Part shown: piece after piece, positions 32,072 to 43,211 of the stretch
Position numbering within the stretch: the stretch's first letter is position 1
How the letters are laid out: every line of letters begins with the position of its first letter
DNA from: Ophioceras dolichostomum
Taxonomy: Eukaryota; Ascomycota; Sordariomycetes; Magnaporthales; Ophioceraceae
Reading direction: 5' to 3'
Assembly: GCA_003049485.1 (NCBI GenBank)
Contig: PYST01000069.1
Span: forward strand, 1-64,000
DNA length: 64,000 bases
Program-made: the position numbers and the translations under genes
The notes under the pieces: model-generated
Seen by the model: only the letters and a program-made list of their open reading frames with translations
Database searches by the model: none
Told to the model about the DNA's origin: nothing

Positions 32072-33969
32072 ACTTGTGTGTCGCGGCCTCTTTGCTCGCC
32101 GGCCGACAAGGTCGACCATCCAAGCCAGGCAATCTATCCGCGGAATGGCGTGTGCTCGGCGCACTGCGGTGAAGGGATGGAAGGGTGTCGGACGTGACGG
32201 ACGAAGAAGGGAGTGTCCATTCCCCAGAGGCGGGACAGATGGGATCTGTTGCCCTCTCAGGACACGGATGACGATCAGGGCAAGTCGGGAGTATTGGAAG
32301 ACAACTGTGTTTTGGTGGTTGAACTTGGATGGACGGTGACTGACGTATCGGGGCGGAGAGATGGAGAGGATGGAGAGGAGGCGAGGAATATAGGAGGGGA
32401 AGCGTAGGCTTTAGAAGGTAATTACGAGGTTCGTCATGGAGATTCGCCGCGACATGCAAAGAAGAAAAAAGGCCACAGAAACGGATAAGGCTTCCACGCT
32501 AACTGTTCTCCTGTCCAGTGGTGCGTGGTTATTCGCTCGCAAGGCGGCCCCGGTGCTGGCTCATCCGCCGCCACGTGGAAACTTGAGCCAGTAGGTCGCT
32601 GCTGAGGCGGTGAGGAGACTCCAGAGTCTGGGATGGTCCGGGATGGCCTGGATGCCTTTTTTTCCTCCAAAATTCCACTTTGACGCCACCTCCGCGGATG
32701 GAGTACATGAGCCCAAGGTCGTCCGCACTCCCAGCCTGCCTCAGACTGGAGCCGGTCGACCCACCCTCTCCCTTCCACGTCTCCCGTACTGTTCACGAGA
32801 CCTGCCCGAGACGTGCTGCAGTATGTACTCTGACTTAAGAGAAGGCACCTTTTCCTGGCAGGACGAACTAAATCGGTTCCATTAGCTGTTGTTAGGGCAA
32901 GCTGGAGAGATGACTTGATCGTTTTTCTATGGCGTGGCTTGATCCGAGGATCTCTGGAGAGATGTAAGGAGAACAATACAAGGATTGAGCAACAAGATAA
33001 AGACATTGTTCTACCTATCGAGTGCCTGCCCACCTTTGGATCCGTAAGCGGCCCGACCACCCCTTTCCCCCTTTCATTCGTGGCCACTGGCTTTCGTGGG
33101 TCGCAACTGCGATTTCAGCTGCGTTTGTGTGCCGCCGGAGGTATTTTGCCTTCCTCGTACTGGCGCCCCAATATTTGCAGGAAAATTGGCACGAGATGGG
33201 GTTTTGTACAGAATGGCCGCCAATGTGACCATGAGGCTTGCATATGGTGCGGCAGAGCTGAACTGAGATGGTGTGTACATCTGCTCCCACACTTGCTCGT
33301 CTACTTTCCTGAAATAGTGAATGATGACGCGAGAAGGAACCCAACAACACTTGCTCGCCCTACTTTTTCTCAAGGCTCCATTGTGAAAATATTTTCCTCC
33401 CGAATGAGCAGAGGTCATGCCTTTCTATTCCCGCACTTTTCACCGACTAGGTTGTGCCTTCTGAGCCTTGCTTAGGTATCACGAGGAAGGGGGGCTAATG
33501 AAACCGGGCGCGATGCAGGGTGGCGCCCTTGGCCCCTGCCGTAAATTCATTATCTTTGGGGGCGATAAAACATGTTATATAAAGAGTCTGACTTTTCTTC
33601 TAAGGCCTCTTGTTGAAGCCTTTCCTGAGCTTCACCCGATGTTGTATTACCTCCCTTCCTAACAACCTAGGTATTTGACTAGGTACCTATCTTAGTTACT
33701 ATCACTACTCGAATTTCGACGTCTCCCAAACTCCCCCTTATTGAGACTCTTTACTCAGATGGGTAGGCCAGCCAAACCACCGCTCTCAACGCCACGCTGG
33801 TATTGCTGCAAGTGCTCACATGCTCGTCCGCCCCCTAAGTTTGAGAGTTCGTCCATTCTCTTCTCGCTTGGCCCATGCTTCCAATGGCTGCTCCCATTCT
33901 CGTCTTACTCTCCAGTACAATCCATTGGATAGTCAATGCAGTTGCTAACTCGGGGTGGTGGCCACCAGA
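32072..33969. other. Divergent spacer between two unrecognised genes
   Basis: About 1.9 kb. ORFs on both strands are short and composition is not protein-like. AACCTAGGTATTTGACTAGG motif sequence occurs near 33665-33690. ATG-containing sequence with an in-frame CTAAC...CCACCAG splice-like signal just before 33970 could represent a 5' exon of the next gene. Confidence 0.45.
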
Positions 33970-34707
33970 ATGCGCAGCAGCTCTCATCTTCACGAGCGGG
34001 ACGGTGCCAGCCAGGTCTCAGCCCTCGGGCCGCCCTCACAGGGTGGCAGTTCGGCGGCCACACCTTCGGACGACACATCGTGGGTAGCTGGAGATCATTT
34101 GCAAAGCTTGCTGGATCAGGAGGACTGGTTTTCTATCTGCGACTCGAACACAGAGTCAATAGATGAAGTTGCTGGGAGATGGGGGCGAGACATTGACACT
34201 GGAGGACCTCCGGCCGGCCATGGGTCCTCGTCTTCCGCGTATATACGCCTTGGGTGCGCGGATACAAGCTCATGGTTTGAGGGATCTGGGCCTGAGGCCA
34301 ATGGCACAAACGAACCTGACTTTGGGGACGCACCCCTTGGACATCAACGTCGTGACTGGGACACACTTGGCACTGAACCAGGGATGGACCTCACGGACGC
34401 CCAGAGATGGGAGCTCGAGTACAACATCCGAAATCGCCAACAGATTGAAGAGTGTCTTGCAGACATTGGGCGGCGTGCCGCACTCAATACCAATATCTAC
34501 CTCGACAACGGCCAAACGCCGCATCCGCTTGCGGCAGCCTTCATTGCTCGCAGAAATTACACCAGACAGCGGTCTCAGAATGCCGAGGGCGAGGATAATC
34601 AGGAGCAAGAGGAAGGGTCAGCTTGGAGCTATTCAATCCTGCTGCAGCGCTGGGTCTATCAAGACAAGGCAACTGGGGCGGTGCTCATATATCCCATGTC
34701 ATTGTAG
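33970..34707 (+). CDS. Hypothetical protein, about 245 aa
   Basis: Open frame from ATG 33970, 245 residues, rich in Asp/Glu/Gln/Asn/Trp. The N-terminal half is Ser/Gly/Asp-rich (DQEDWFSICDSNTESIDEV). The C-terminal half looks helical and folded (LTDAQRWELEYNIRNRQQIE, then an acidic EDNQEQEEG patch and WSYSILLQRWVYQDKATGAV). No known domain recognised. The frame continues upstream in non-ATG codons, and CCACCAG|A at the ATG could instead be a splice acceptor after a branch-like GCTAAC, so the true N-terminus may lie further left. A different ORF of 306 codons (34163-35083) overlaps in another frame; I favour this frame by amino-acid composition. The gene may be lineage-specific. Confidence 0.5.
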   Translation: MRSSSHLHERDGASQVSALGPPSQGGSSAATPSDDTSWVAGDHLQSLLDQEDWFSICDSNTESIDEVAGRWGRDIDTGGPPAGHGSSSSAYIRLGCADTSSWFEGSGPEANGTNEPDFGDAPLGHQRRDWDTLGTEPGMDLTDAQRWELEYNIRNRQQIEECLADIGRRAALNTNIYLDNGQTPHPLAAAFIARRNYTRQRSQNAEGEDNQEQEEGSAWSYSILLQRWVYQDKATGAVLIYPMSL

Positions 34708-36352
34708 TCATCTGCTAAGAGAATGCGAGTCTTTGTTGCATCGCAGACCAGATGCAATGACCATGGATTCCAGGCTTCCAGCGAAAATACAGCTTAACAA
34801 TCACAGAAGTCTGCCAATGCTAGACAGAACTGCGAAGAGAAGAACCAAGATGAGTACCTCACGATTCCGTATTCCCCCAGGTGAGTTGGAGGGGCAAGAA
34901 AGGTTGACCATTGACTTAGGGCGGCTCAACCACGAATCCAGTCAGGGCCCCATCACTACCCCCGTACTGCCTCGCCAATATGATTGGGCACAGATGTGTT
35001 ACGACAATCTGCTGCCAGCTCGAGCAGATTCCGCCATGAGTTCTCAATTACACCGGCGTAGTCTCGGAGGACGTCCTAATTAGCTCGGTGCTAGCGGACG
35101 GCGGCCCACCCTGTGTGCCCCTGAATGGGGACACGGCCGTAGACGTCCCGATCACAATGCCACGAAAACTGCATATTCCAGCCGACCAATCAATAGACCG
35201 AGCCCATGCAGCCTCACTTTGACCGAGAGGGAAACAATGATTCCAAAAACTGCACATTCACGGACCCAAAGAAATCCGAGCTTCCCATTCGAGGCCGGCT
35301 CAGGCCATGTTCCTGCCTGATATCTGCCTGAGGACTCAGGACCACGGCTTTGAAATATCTCCGGCCGCAGAGCTCCAATCAGGAAACGGCAGTCGGATCA
35401 GGGCGACTAATTATTATACTCGAACACGATTTCTCCGGGCTATCGCCCGGCTTCTCGACTGGTTCGGGGGCTAAGCGAGCTCTCCGCGGTCCAAAGAACC
35501 ATGTCGTTCGATCAAACCAACAGGGATAGCAGATGCCACAAAAATCTGACCTATCGTGATTCCGCGTCCGGAAAACAAAGAATACACCATCGCGAGCGTT
35601 GGCAAAGTTTCACGGCCTATGTTCCATCTCATCAGATGGCAAATGTAGGTGCTCAATGGCACGGTTACTCTCGTAATCTTTAACCGTCGTAATGACACCG
35701 AGCCAGTTTCCACGGACAAGAGTGCATATCAGTAGGAGATACATCAAAGCGGCACAATTACTTAGATAGTCAAGGAGGGAAACTCCTGAGTCAGGAGTCG
35801 AAGAGCTGGACTTATCCTATACACACCCAGACGAAAGCAGAGAGCAGGAAAAAGGTATCTGAAAGATCACTGAAAGAAAACCCAGTAAAACCACTGATCC
35901 ATACAGCCGCTCACAATCCGACGGAATCAATATCTGGAGGCGTCTTGGAGGAGGGATAGGATGACGTAAACGAATGAGAATAAGGGGTTGATGAGGAGAG
36001 GCGAGAAAAGGGGGGGTTCTTGCGCTGGCCTGTGCACACACCGCCTTCTTCACCACCCCCTTGCAGGAGAAAGAAAGAAAGGGCACCTAAGAACGGAAGA
36101 TTGATCATCTAGGTCGTGAACAAAGAGAAAAGGAATGAAATCAAAAGGATCCCAGAACTCCAAGCATGCCGCCAAAGTACCAGCCACCACAAGACATGGG
36201 GGACAAAAAGAACGACGGGATGACCGGACAAGCAAATGCACGCAACTACCTAGACACGTGGCCTGGGCGAAAGGGCATAGAGAAGGACAGAAGGAGTAGT
36301 TCCCATTCATGATCACACCTGAGCCCCACAACCTGGGCTACCATCATCGTCA
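34708..36352. other. Convergent spacer, no recognised gene
   Basis: About 1.6 kb, somewhat more AT-rich than its neighbours. It includes the tail of an overlapping ORF to 35083 and a leftward ORF of 82 codons (35719-35471) with a hydrophobic stretch, neither recognisable. It could include the 3' UTR of the Ysc84 gene at the right end. Confidence 0.4.
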
Positions 36353-38015
36353 TCACGTCTTCATCTGGACGTAGTTGCTCGGAAACACGCCGTGCCGCGT
36401 GCCGATCATGCCAGTCCTGCGAAATCGAATCCGCCAGTCAGTCCTGTATCTACCGATAAATGAAAGGGGAAAGAAAAGGGAAACAAAAAAACATACCACC
36501 AATCATTGTCACTCTCCGTCTTCTTCAACACAGTGATGACCTCCCCCTTCTTAAACCCTAAGTCGCCCGGCTGGTCCGCCACGAACGTGAACATCGCCAC
36601 GGCCTCGTTTTTCTTAAGCATGGCCTGCTTGCTCGCGATGTTCGGCTTCGGCGCCGTCGGCCGCTCGGGCTTCGTCCCCACGGAAGGGCTGCCGCCGCCG
36701 CCGCCGCCGCCGCTCGCGAACGTGTTCGAGCGAGACAGACCACCACCACCACCGGAGCCGCCATTGCTGGGGTAGTTATCGTACGTCTCATCCCGCCACG
36801 TGGCCGCGCGCTTCGGCGGGCCGCCGAAGCTATCGCTCCTCTCGCGGTCCGACCGCATGGGCGACGACGGCTGGCCCTCGCCGTACGCGCTGCCCCTCCG
36901 GCCGTTCCACACGACGTCGTCGTGGTGCGGGTCGTACTGCGGGATGTCGTTGTACATGCTGTCGTACCCCTGCACGCCGCCCGAGCGCGCGCCGCTGAAC
37001 ACGCGTGTGTTCAGTATGTTGAGCAGCGGGTCCGCCGCGGGAGGGGGCCGCTCCGCGCCGCTGAGCAGCTCGCGCGCGCTGATGGGCCGGCCGTACATCT
37101 TCGAGTTCGCATCCTTGCGCTCGACTATCGCTGACCCCTCGAGCGACACGCCCGCGAAGAGGCCCTTCGTCTTGGAGTAGCTGAAGATTCCCGACACGGA
37201 CCGCAGGGACGCCGCGCCGGCGGCTTCGGCATTCCTGCCGACTGGCCCGGCAGCGATGGAAACGTTGCCGCCGAGCGTGAGCGAACCCGCCTGCGAGAAC
37301 GTCTTGACCGCGCTGGCGTCGTTCAGGATGAAAACGAAGTCGGTCAGCTCGAAGCCGATTTGTCCACCAAAGCCGGCGCCTCCGGTGGCGATCGCGGATG
37401 GCGCGGACCAGGAGCCGTCGGGGAGTCGTGCTACAACTAGCCCGCTGCCGAAGCGCGCGGAGCCGAGGAAGCCGGCTTTTATGACGGTGAGAATGGCGAG
37501 TCCCTGTCGTGAATTGTTGTGGTACGTTGGGCACATGTTAGCATCCGTCTGTAGCCGTATTCACGCAACCCTGTCCTGTCCTACCCGCTGATCCCCTTGC
37601 TTTTCAAAAAAAAAGTGCAGTTTCTTTCTTTTCTCCCTCTTTTCTCCCCCGTCTCCCCCCCTCCTATCGGAATATTTTCCTGTCGAGACTTGCCTTCGCT
37701 TCCCCTAGAATCGACGGCGGGATGACCTTGTCCGGGCCAAATGCTTGGCGCGGGTCGATGAACGAGGCGAGGATCTTGCCGCACTTCTTGCATTCCGCTG
37801 TGCCACAATTAAAAAAAGAATATATAAGTTAGCAAGAGCTCCGCGTAACTTCCATTCGGAACGGTAAGGGGGACTAGGCGCCGTTTGGCACGGTTGAGCG
37901 TGCAGCCTGCAGGTTGCTATTTGGACCGGCGCAGCTGGAGCTTCTTAGCAGGCAGGCCCTCCCGGCGTGTGAACTTACAGGCAAGGCTCGAAGGCAACGG
38001 GTTATTGATGCCCAT
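36353..38015 (-). CDS. ysc84: Ysc84/Lsb4-type actin patch protein (SYLF + SH3)
   Basis: Binds phosphoinositides and actin through the SYLF (Ysc84) domain and proline-rich endocytic partners through its SH3 domain. Exons 38015-37979, 37797-37694, 37503-36497 and 36416-36353 give 403 residues. Exon 1 encodes MGINNPLPSSLA. SYLF (residues 1 to about 215) shows SECKKCGKILASF, DPRQAFGPDKVIPPSIL, AKGLAILTVIKAGFLGSARF, GSWSAPSAIATGG, and the closing YSKTKGLFAGVSLEGS. Residues about 216-340 are a disordered Gly/Ser/Pro linker with an eight-Gly run. The SH3 domain (about 345-403) reads AMFTFVADQPGDLGFKKGEV, then DNDWWTGMIGTRHGVFPSNYV. Intron 2 uses a GC donor (AAG|GCAAGT); conserved AKGLAI across the junction supports it. 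Nothing is missing. Confidence 0.93.
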
Positions 38016-39620
38016 CTTTGGCTGGGTGGGCGGGATATCCCCGGATCCCGAGATATGATGCAATCGCTGGCTCGAACGCGGGCGCGATAATTCCTGCGGC
38101 GATCTGGAGGAGGAAAACGGAAACAGAGAGCGCAAAGGAGAGAGAGAGAGAGCGGAAGCTGTGCGCGAAAGAAAGAGAACAAGATAGAGGGCTGGGATCG
38201 CTCGGCGCAAGATGGAGCAGAAGCGTCAGCTATAGGTCGATGGTGGGGTTGGGCTGTCTGGGCGACAGTCAACGGACAGGCTCCGAGTTTGGAACCAGAA
38301 TGGACCGAAGTGGAGGTGCTGGAGCCTGAGGTATAGGGATGCCTTATGCCGGCCGGTCCGACAGCTTCGCAATATGGCGCGTTCTTCTTCGCTCCCTGTG
38401 TTTCTTTCTTGCTAATTCTTAGAGGGTGTTTTTGTTGGTTAATATTGATTCTGGAAACTTGTATTCCGAATCTACCCGGAGAGTATTCGTTCTTCTTCTT
38501 AGGGCGGGAGAGCAGGCAGATGACCAAAGGTGTGCGAGAGAAGAGAGTTGCGTGAGCGAAGTGACAAATATTCAGCTCCTCATTTTTTTATACCTCGTAC
38601 AGCACAGGCGGACCCCTCAGGCGAAACGCGTCATGGCTTTTGCGTGTGAAAGAAGCTGAGCCCCAGAGTTTATCCCGTGGGCTAGCTGAATCCCGTTCTG
38701 GCACTTGTAAAAGCTGGGGGTGTGTGACTCCGTTTTACGTACTTGGTGGTACCTACCTGATCACTATCTGTCTAGTACCGCCTGTTCAGTCAGGCACCTG
38801 CTTCCTCTGACACCCTCACCACCGTTGAGCTGGGTTCCAAACGACGGAGTGCTTGACTTCCCGTCTTGCCGGTGTCTTAAACCCGCCGAATGGTCCCTCC
38901 CCCACCTTTTAACCGTGCGCAATGGGTGACACCGGGTGCCACGAGTGATGGATGATGACGCTGTCCTGTGGCAGTGCAGAAGCTCTCGAACCCCTCTCTA
39001 GCCACAACCGACCGTTCTTGTCAGCAGGTAAAATCCGGCTACAGGGGGTTCCCAACAAGGGGGTGATGCATCGCCATTTGTTCGCCTCATTTTTTGTTCC
39101 AGACTGGGACATAGACGGATATTCCAACAAAGATTCTATCAAACGACGACGCCGCGTGCGCTTCCAATTCAAAGTCGACTTGGTAAATTGTCAGCCAAGC
39201 TTTCAGCAGAGAATTGCCTGACCACGAAACAGGAGCGGTGACGCTCCCGGCGCATCTGTCTCCTCGTCCAATCGAAGCCGGCCGCCTTGACCAGCCCAAA
39301 GTCGCCTTCCTGAAACATTTGACGGCGCAAAACCGAGAACGGGAAACCCGGACGACGACCACAACGACGAAGCCACCTCTGTCGACGACGCAAATACTCC
39401 ATCTATTCTCAACGAACAACGATTACTCTCAACACCGACACCTGCCCGACCGATCGACCGGGTTGATTTGCATCTTAGCGACCTCGGCGGCCCCCTGCGG
39501 ACTCCGGTCGAGTGGAGGGGAAACTACCACCCTCTTTCTCCCCATCCGCCATTCTTTCTTGCAACTCAGAAACCGGACACCTAGCCCTCGTGAAGACAAA
39601 ACGACCTACCCGTCGCCGCG
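38016..39620. other. Divergent promoter region between ysc84 and the SNARE gene
   Basis: About 1.6 kb with no protein-like ORF. It contains a GAGAGAGAGAGAG-type stretch near 38140 and a GGTGGTACCTACCTGATC motif variant near 38745. The last 300 bp before 39621 is C/A-rich, typical of a fungal 5' leader. Confidence 0.5.
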
Positions 39621-40038
39621 ATGTCGGAGTCATACGAGCGCGAGCGGCAGAACAACGCCCGCCTAGATGAGCTGTCGGCCAAGGTGTCCGCGCTCAGGGG
39701 AGTGACGATCGACATCTACGACAATGCGCGGGCGCAAGAAGTCATAGACTCGACGGTGCGTTTGTGTTTTAAGCTCCTCTCCTCTCACCTCTTCCTGCCA
39801 CCACTCTTCCCTCTCACGTCATCATCGACTAACATCAACTTGCTTGCCTACTTGCTCCGCTGCCGTTCAGTCTGAGACGTTCTCCACGATGGGCACGCAG
39901 CTCAAGGGCTCCGCAACCCGCCTCGGCCGTATGGCCGCGTCGGGTAACAAGGTCGCGGTGCTCAAACTGGCCGGCATCTTCATCGGGTTGTTCCTCGTGC
40001 TTTACTACCTCATGAAGCTGCTTCTGTGGTTCTTCTAA
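39621..40038 (+). CDS. Small Bet1/Sft1-type SNARE
   Basis: A tail-anchored Golgi/ER-Golgi fusion SNARE. Exons 39621-39755 and 39871-40038 give 100 residues. It starts MSESYERERQNNARLDELSA; the heptad-patterned SNARE motif spans residues about 12-75 and crosses the intron. The C-terminal membrane anchor is LAGIFIGLFLVLYYLMKLLL, leaving only WFF in the lumen. Size and organisation match fungal Bet1/Sft1 proteins (Qc-type, short). Which of the two paralogues it represents cannot be decided by eye. Donor GTGCGT and acceptor TTCAG are in phase 0. Confidence 0.88.
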
Positions 40039-41167
40039 ACACTACTCAAATACTACGCAAACAGCCAAGCAACCAACACACCACAACTACGGGCCGGGTG
40101 GGGGATGACACAGGTCACAGACCATGATGCGCCCCTTTTCGTTTTGTTGTTTGGGGCTCCTCTGCGATATCTACCGGGAGCCGGTGCCTCGCTTCCGCAG
40201 CTTCCTGTCCCTCGACCTGCAGTACGGAAACGCAACGTCAGGAAGAGGACCGACAGACTTTATATACGGAGAGTGTGGTGGCTTCGTCCTGGGCTGTGAT
40301 CGTGACAGATTGTTGTCTCGGTGTCGCTACGTGATCACCCCACAGGCCCAATGCGTGACACGCGTGAGGGGAGATCTATGAACACATATAATAGCGAGAG
40401 GGCTGAAAACCACCCTCCAGCGAGATTTCAAGAGTGGTGTAAGGAGGGCTTCGACCACTCTATTCTCTCTTCCTTTCCAAATTTCGGAAACAAAACCCAG
40501 CTTCCTTTCCTGTCGATCGAGCATAGCAAAGGCGTCACGGCTGGATAACTCTACGGGTGGGGCTGGACCAGAAGGAGGTGTCATAATAGGATTGGTAGTT
40601 CAGTGTACTTTGCCTACGTTCAGTTTATAAACATCACTTTCACGTACAAACATAATACTCTCAAGCCAAGTGCAAAAATAACATCGGATACATTGTTCGC
40701 GCTGATGAGCTCGTCGGAAGGCCTGTCATTCTTTTGGAAGTTTTCAGTTTTCGTATGTCCCGCTTCTACTTTGTGCTACCAGGTTGGTCTACCAGTTCCG
40801 CACATGCCATCATCTCTAGGTAGGTGCACTAGGAAAGAGGGAAGCGATATGGATGGGAGTTTGCTGCAGTTTGAATGGGAAGAAAAGAGAGAAGATGAAA
40901 AAAAGTCAACGGAGGCCGCCATTTGATGATGATGAGAGAGAGAGAGAGAAACCAGGAGAAGAGGGAGGAACGATACAATGAGAAGAGAAAGACCACGCAA
41001 ATGAGAGCAAAAGAAACAAGACGAGACAATCCGTCCTCGTCAAAACAGACCACTGCGATGCCCCCCCTCCTACCCATCTGTCCCCTGCCATGTACCATGC
41101 GTTTGCGTGCAACGCCAAAAGCCAACTGTATCCACAATGCGAGGAACGAACGCACCCACCCTAACTT
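40039..41167. other. Convergent 3' spacer between SNARE and ArfGAP genes
   Basis: Shared 3' region, about 1.1 kb. It contains a CTAGGTAGGTGCACTAGG motif variant near 40815 and a short GA repeat near 40933-40950. No gene recognised. Confidence 0.5.
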
Positions 41168-43211
41168 TCACTGCCACACGTTAGAGAACAAGTCGTCGTT
41201 ACCCCCAAACCCGCCCGCGGGCTTCGCGTTCCCCCCCGTGCCCGCTCCGGTGGTGGTGGTATTGGTGGTGGGTCCCGTGCTGCTGGCCCAGCCGCCGAAC
41301 TCCTCGTCGGCGGCCACCTTCGGCGCGAACCCACCCGACATGCCGGGCACGATGCTCTGGCTCGCCAGCCCGCCGCCGCCGAGCCCGCCGCCGAGGCCAG
41401 CACCGAGTCCGCCGCCGAGCCCAGCGCCAAGCCCAGCGCCGGCACTGCTGCCCCAGCCGCCGAAGCCGGACGCAGACGAGGTCTTGGCGGCCTCGGGACT
41501 CTTGGCAGGGGCGGTGCCGGCGGCGGGCGAGTCGGAGGAGCCCCACGCGTTACCCCAGACGTCCGCGTTGGACCAGTTAGCGGACGAGCCGAGCGACGGC
41601 AGGGCGGTTGTCGTCGTCGAGGTCGCGGCTGGGGCGGCGGCGGGTGGCGGCGACTTGGCCTGCGTGCTGGCGGAGAGGTTGAAGACGGATGTGGTGGATG
41701 ATGGGGCGGCGGAAGCGGCTGGGAAGGCAGGTGCGGGAGCCGGTTGTGGAGGAGCGGCGGCGGGGGCGGGGGACGAGAAGTCGAAGAGGTCGCCGAGTGC
41801 GGAGGAGGCGGGCACGGGGGCCGGGGCGGGCTTCGAGGCGACGGGAGGGGACGACGACGCGCCGAATCCGAACCCGCTGCTGCTGCCGCCGAAGGAGGAC
41901 TTCTGCTGCTGGTGGGGAGGCGGCGCGGCGGCTGGTGTGGGCTTGGTGTCGAAGAACCCGCCGCCGCTGAGGCCTCCGAATGCAGAAGAAGCGGTCTGCG
42001 TCTGCGCAGGTGGTGGGGAACGGCTTTTGGAAATGCTGCCGAGGCCGGCGAAGGCGTCGTGGGTGGAGGAGGGCTTGGGGGCGGTAGCGGTGGAGGTGGA
42101 GGTTGAGAAGCTCAGGCTGCTGAAGGCGTCGTTCATGCTGCCCATGCCTCCGCCCTGAGGCGGCTGCTGAGGGAGTGGAGGAGACGATGGCGGCATGCCG
42201 CTGAAGGAGCCAGAGTGTGAGTGCGAAGGCTGTTGCTGCTGTGGTCGGGGGGTGGTCGCGTAGAGGGAGAGGATAGACTGCTTCAGGTCCGGGCGAGACT
42301 GGCCGCCCACGCCACCAGTGCCGGTGGTGCTGGAAGGACGCGGTGGCGCGGCCGGCTCTGATCCTAGAAAGTCTAGGCCTAGGAGCGTGCTAGTTGTCTT
42401 CGGCGGGGCTGGCTCCGCTTTCGGCGGTACTTTAGATAGAGTCGGGCCGGCGGTGCTCGCGCGTTGCGGGATCGGGTCGCCGCCGATCAGGTCGGCAGTG
42501 GGCGCGGCGGCCGTACGCAGTCCTATCGCGGCAGCGGGTGGGGCAGCCGATTTCCCCACCGAAGCCTTGCGGATAGACTCCTTACGGTCGAGGGTCTGCT
42601 TCTCCTTCACTATGCTGAGCGGGATATCGTCGTCGCCCTCGACGTCGAGCGTGGCAGGATCGGGGATGCCGCCGTCCATGACCCATCTCTTAAGCTCGTA
42701 TTTCGTTCGGATGAAGTTCTCTATCTTGGACTCCGACGGCACGTGCCCCGGCGCCAGCTTGTCCTCCCAGTATTTGTTCGCCCGCGCGTTGCCCCAGCTG
42801 AGGATGCTCTGCAACTGCTCGTCCGTCCACGAATCCAGGTCGACCGACTTCACTCGGCTGATGTGTGTGCCCATCCCGCGGTGGATGCCCGAGCACCGGA
42901 TGCAGATGAATACGCCGAGGTTCCAACTCGCCCATCGCGGGTCTGCACGATGCCATGAAGCACACAAGTCAGTATAGGCATGAGAGCGGCAGGGAGAGAC
43001 AAAGGACGTGTGACGAGAGCCCCGCCCCAGCAGGGCCTCGTGGGCATTCGATTGGGTAGCAAATGGGGACGGAAGATAGGTGGGCAGCCATACGCTTGTT
43101 CCTTTTGCAGTCAGCACATATTTTGTTCGCTTCCAGCTTGAGCAGGCTTTTGATGGTCTGTTGGTTTTGGGCCGCTCTTTCGGCGGCCGGGTTAGGTGGT
43201 CTTCGAGACAT
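41168..43211 (-). CDS. age2: ArfGAP (Age2/SMAP-like)
   Basis: GTPase-activating protein for Arf GTPases in post-Golgi/endosomal trafficking. Exons 43211-43094 and 42942-41168 give 630 residues. The ArfGAP zinc finger is CADC, about 16 residues, CIRC, followed by the signature SGIHRGMGTHISRVKSVDLD; the catalytic Arg is in HISRVK. It begins MSRRPPNPAAERAAQNQQTI, and the intron falls inside the zinc finger between the two Cys pairs (CKRNK|HPRWASWN). Everything after about residue 140 is low-complexity Pro/Gly/Ala/Ser with repeated FGG/FxGF patches, ending NDDLFSNVWQ. The long tail is poorly conserved in this family, so Age2 rather than another ArfGAP class rests on the catalytic domain and domain order. 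Confidence 0.92.

Noticed and set aside
40923..42158. 411-codon Pro/Ala-rich ORF antisense to the ArfGAP
   Set aside because: It mirrors the low-complexity ArfGAP tail and has no recognisable domain.
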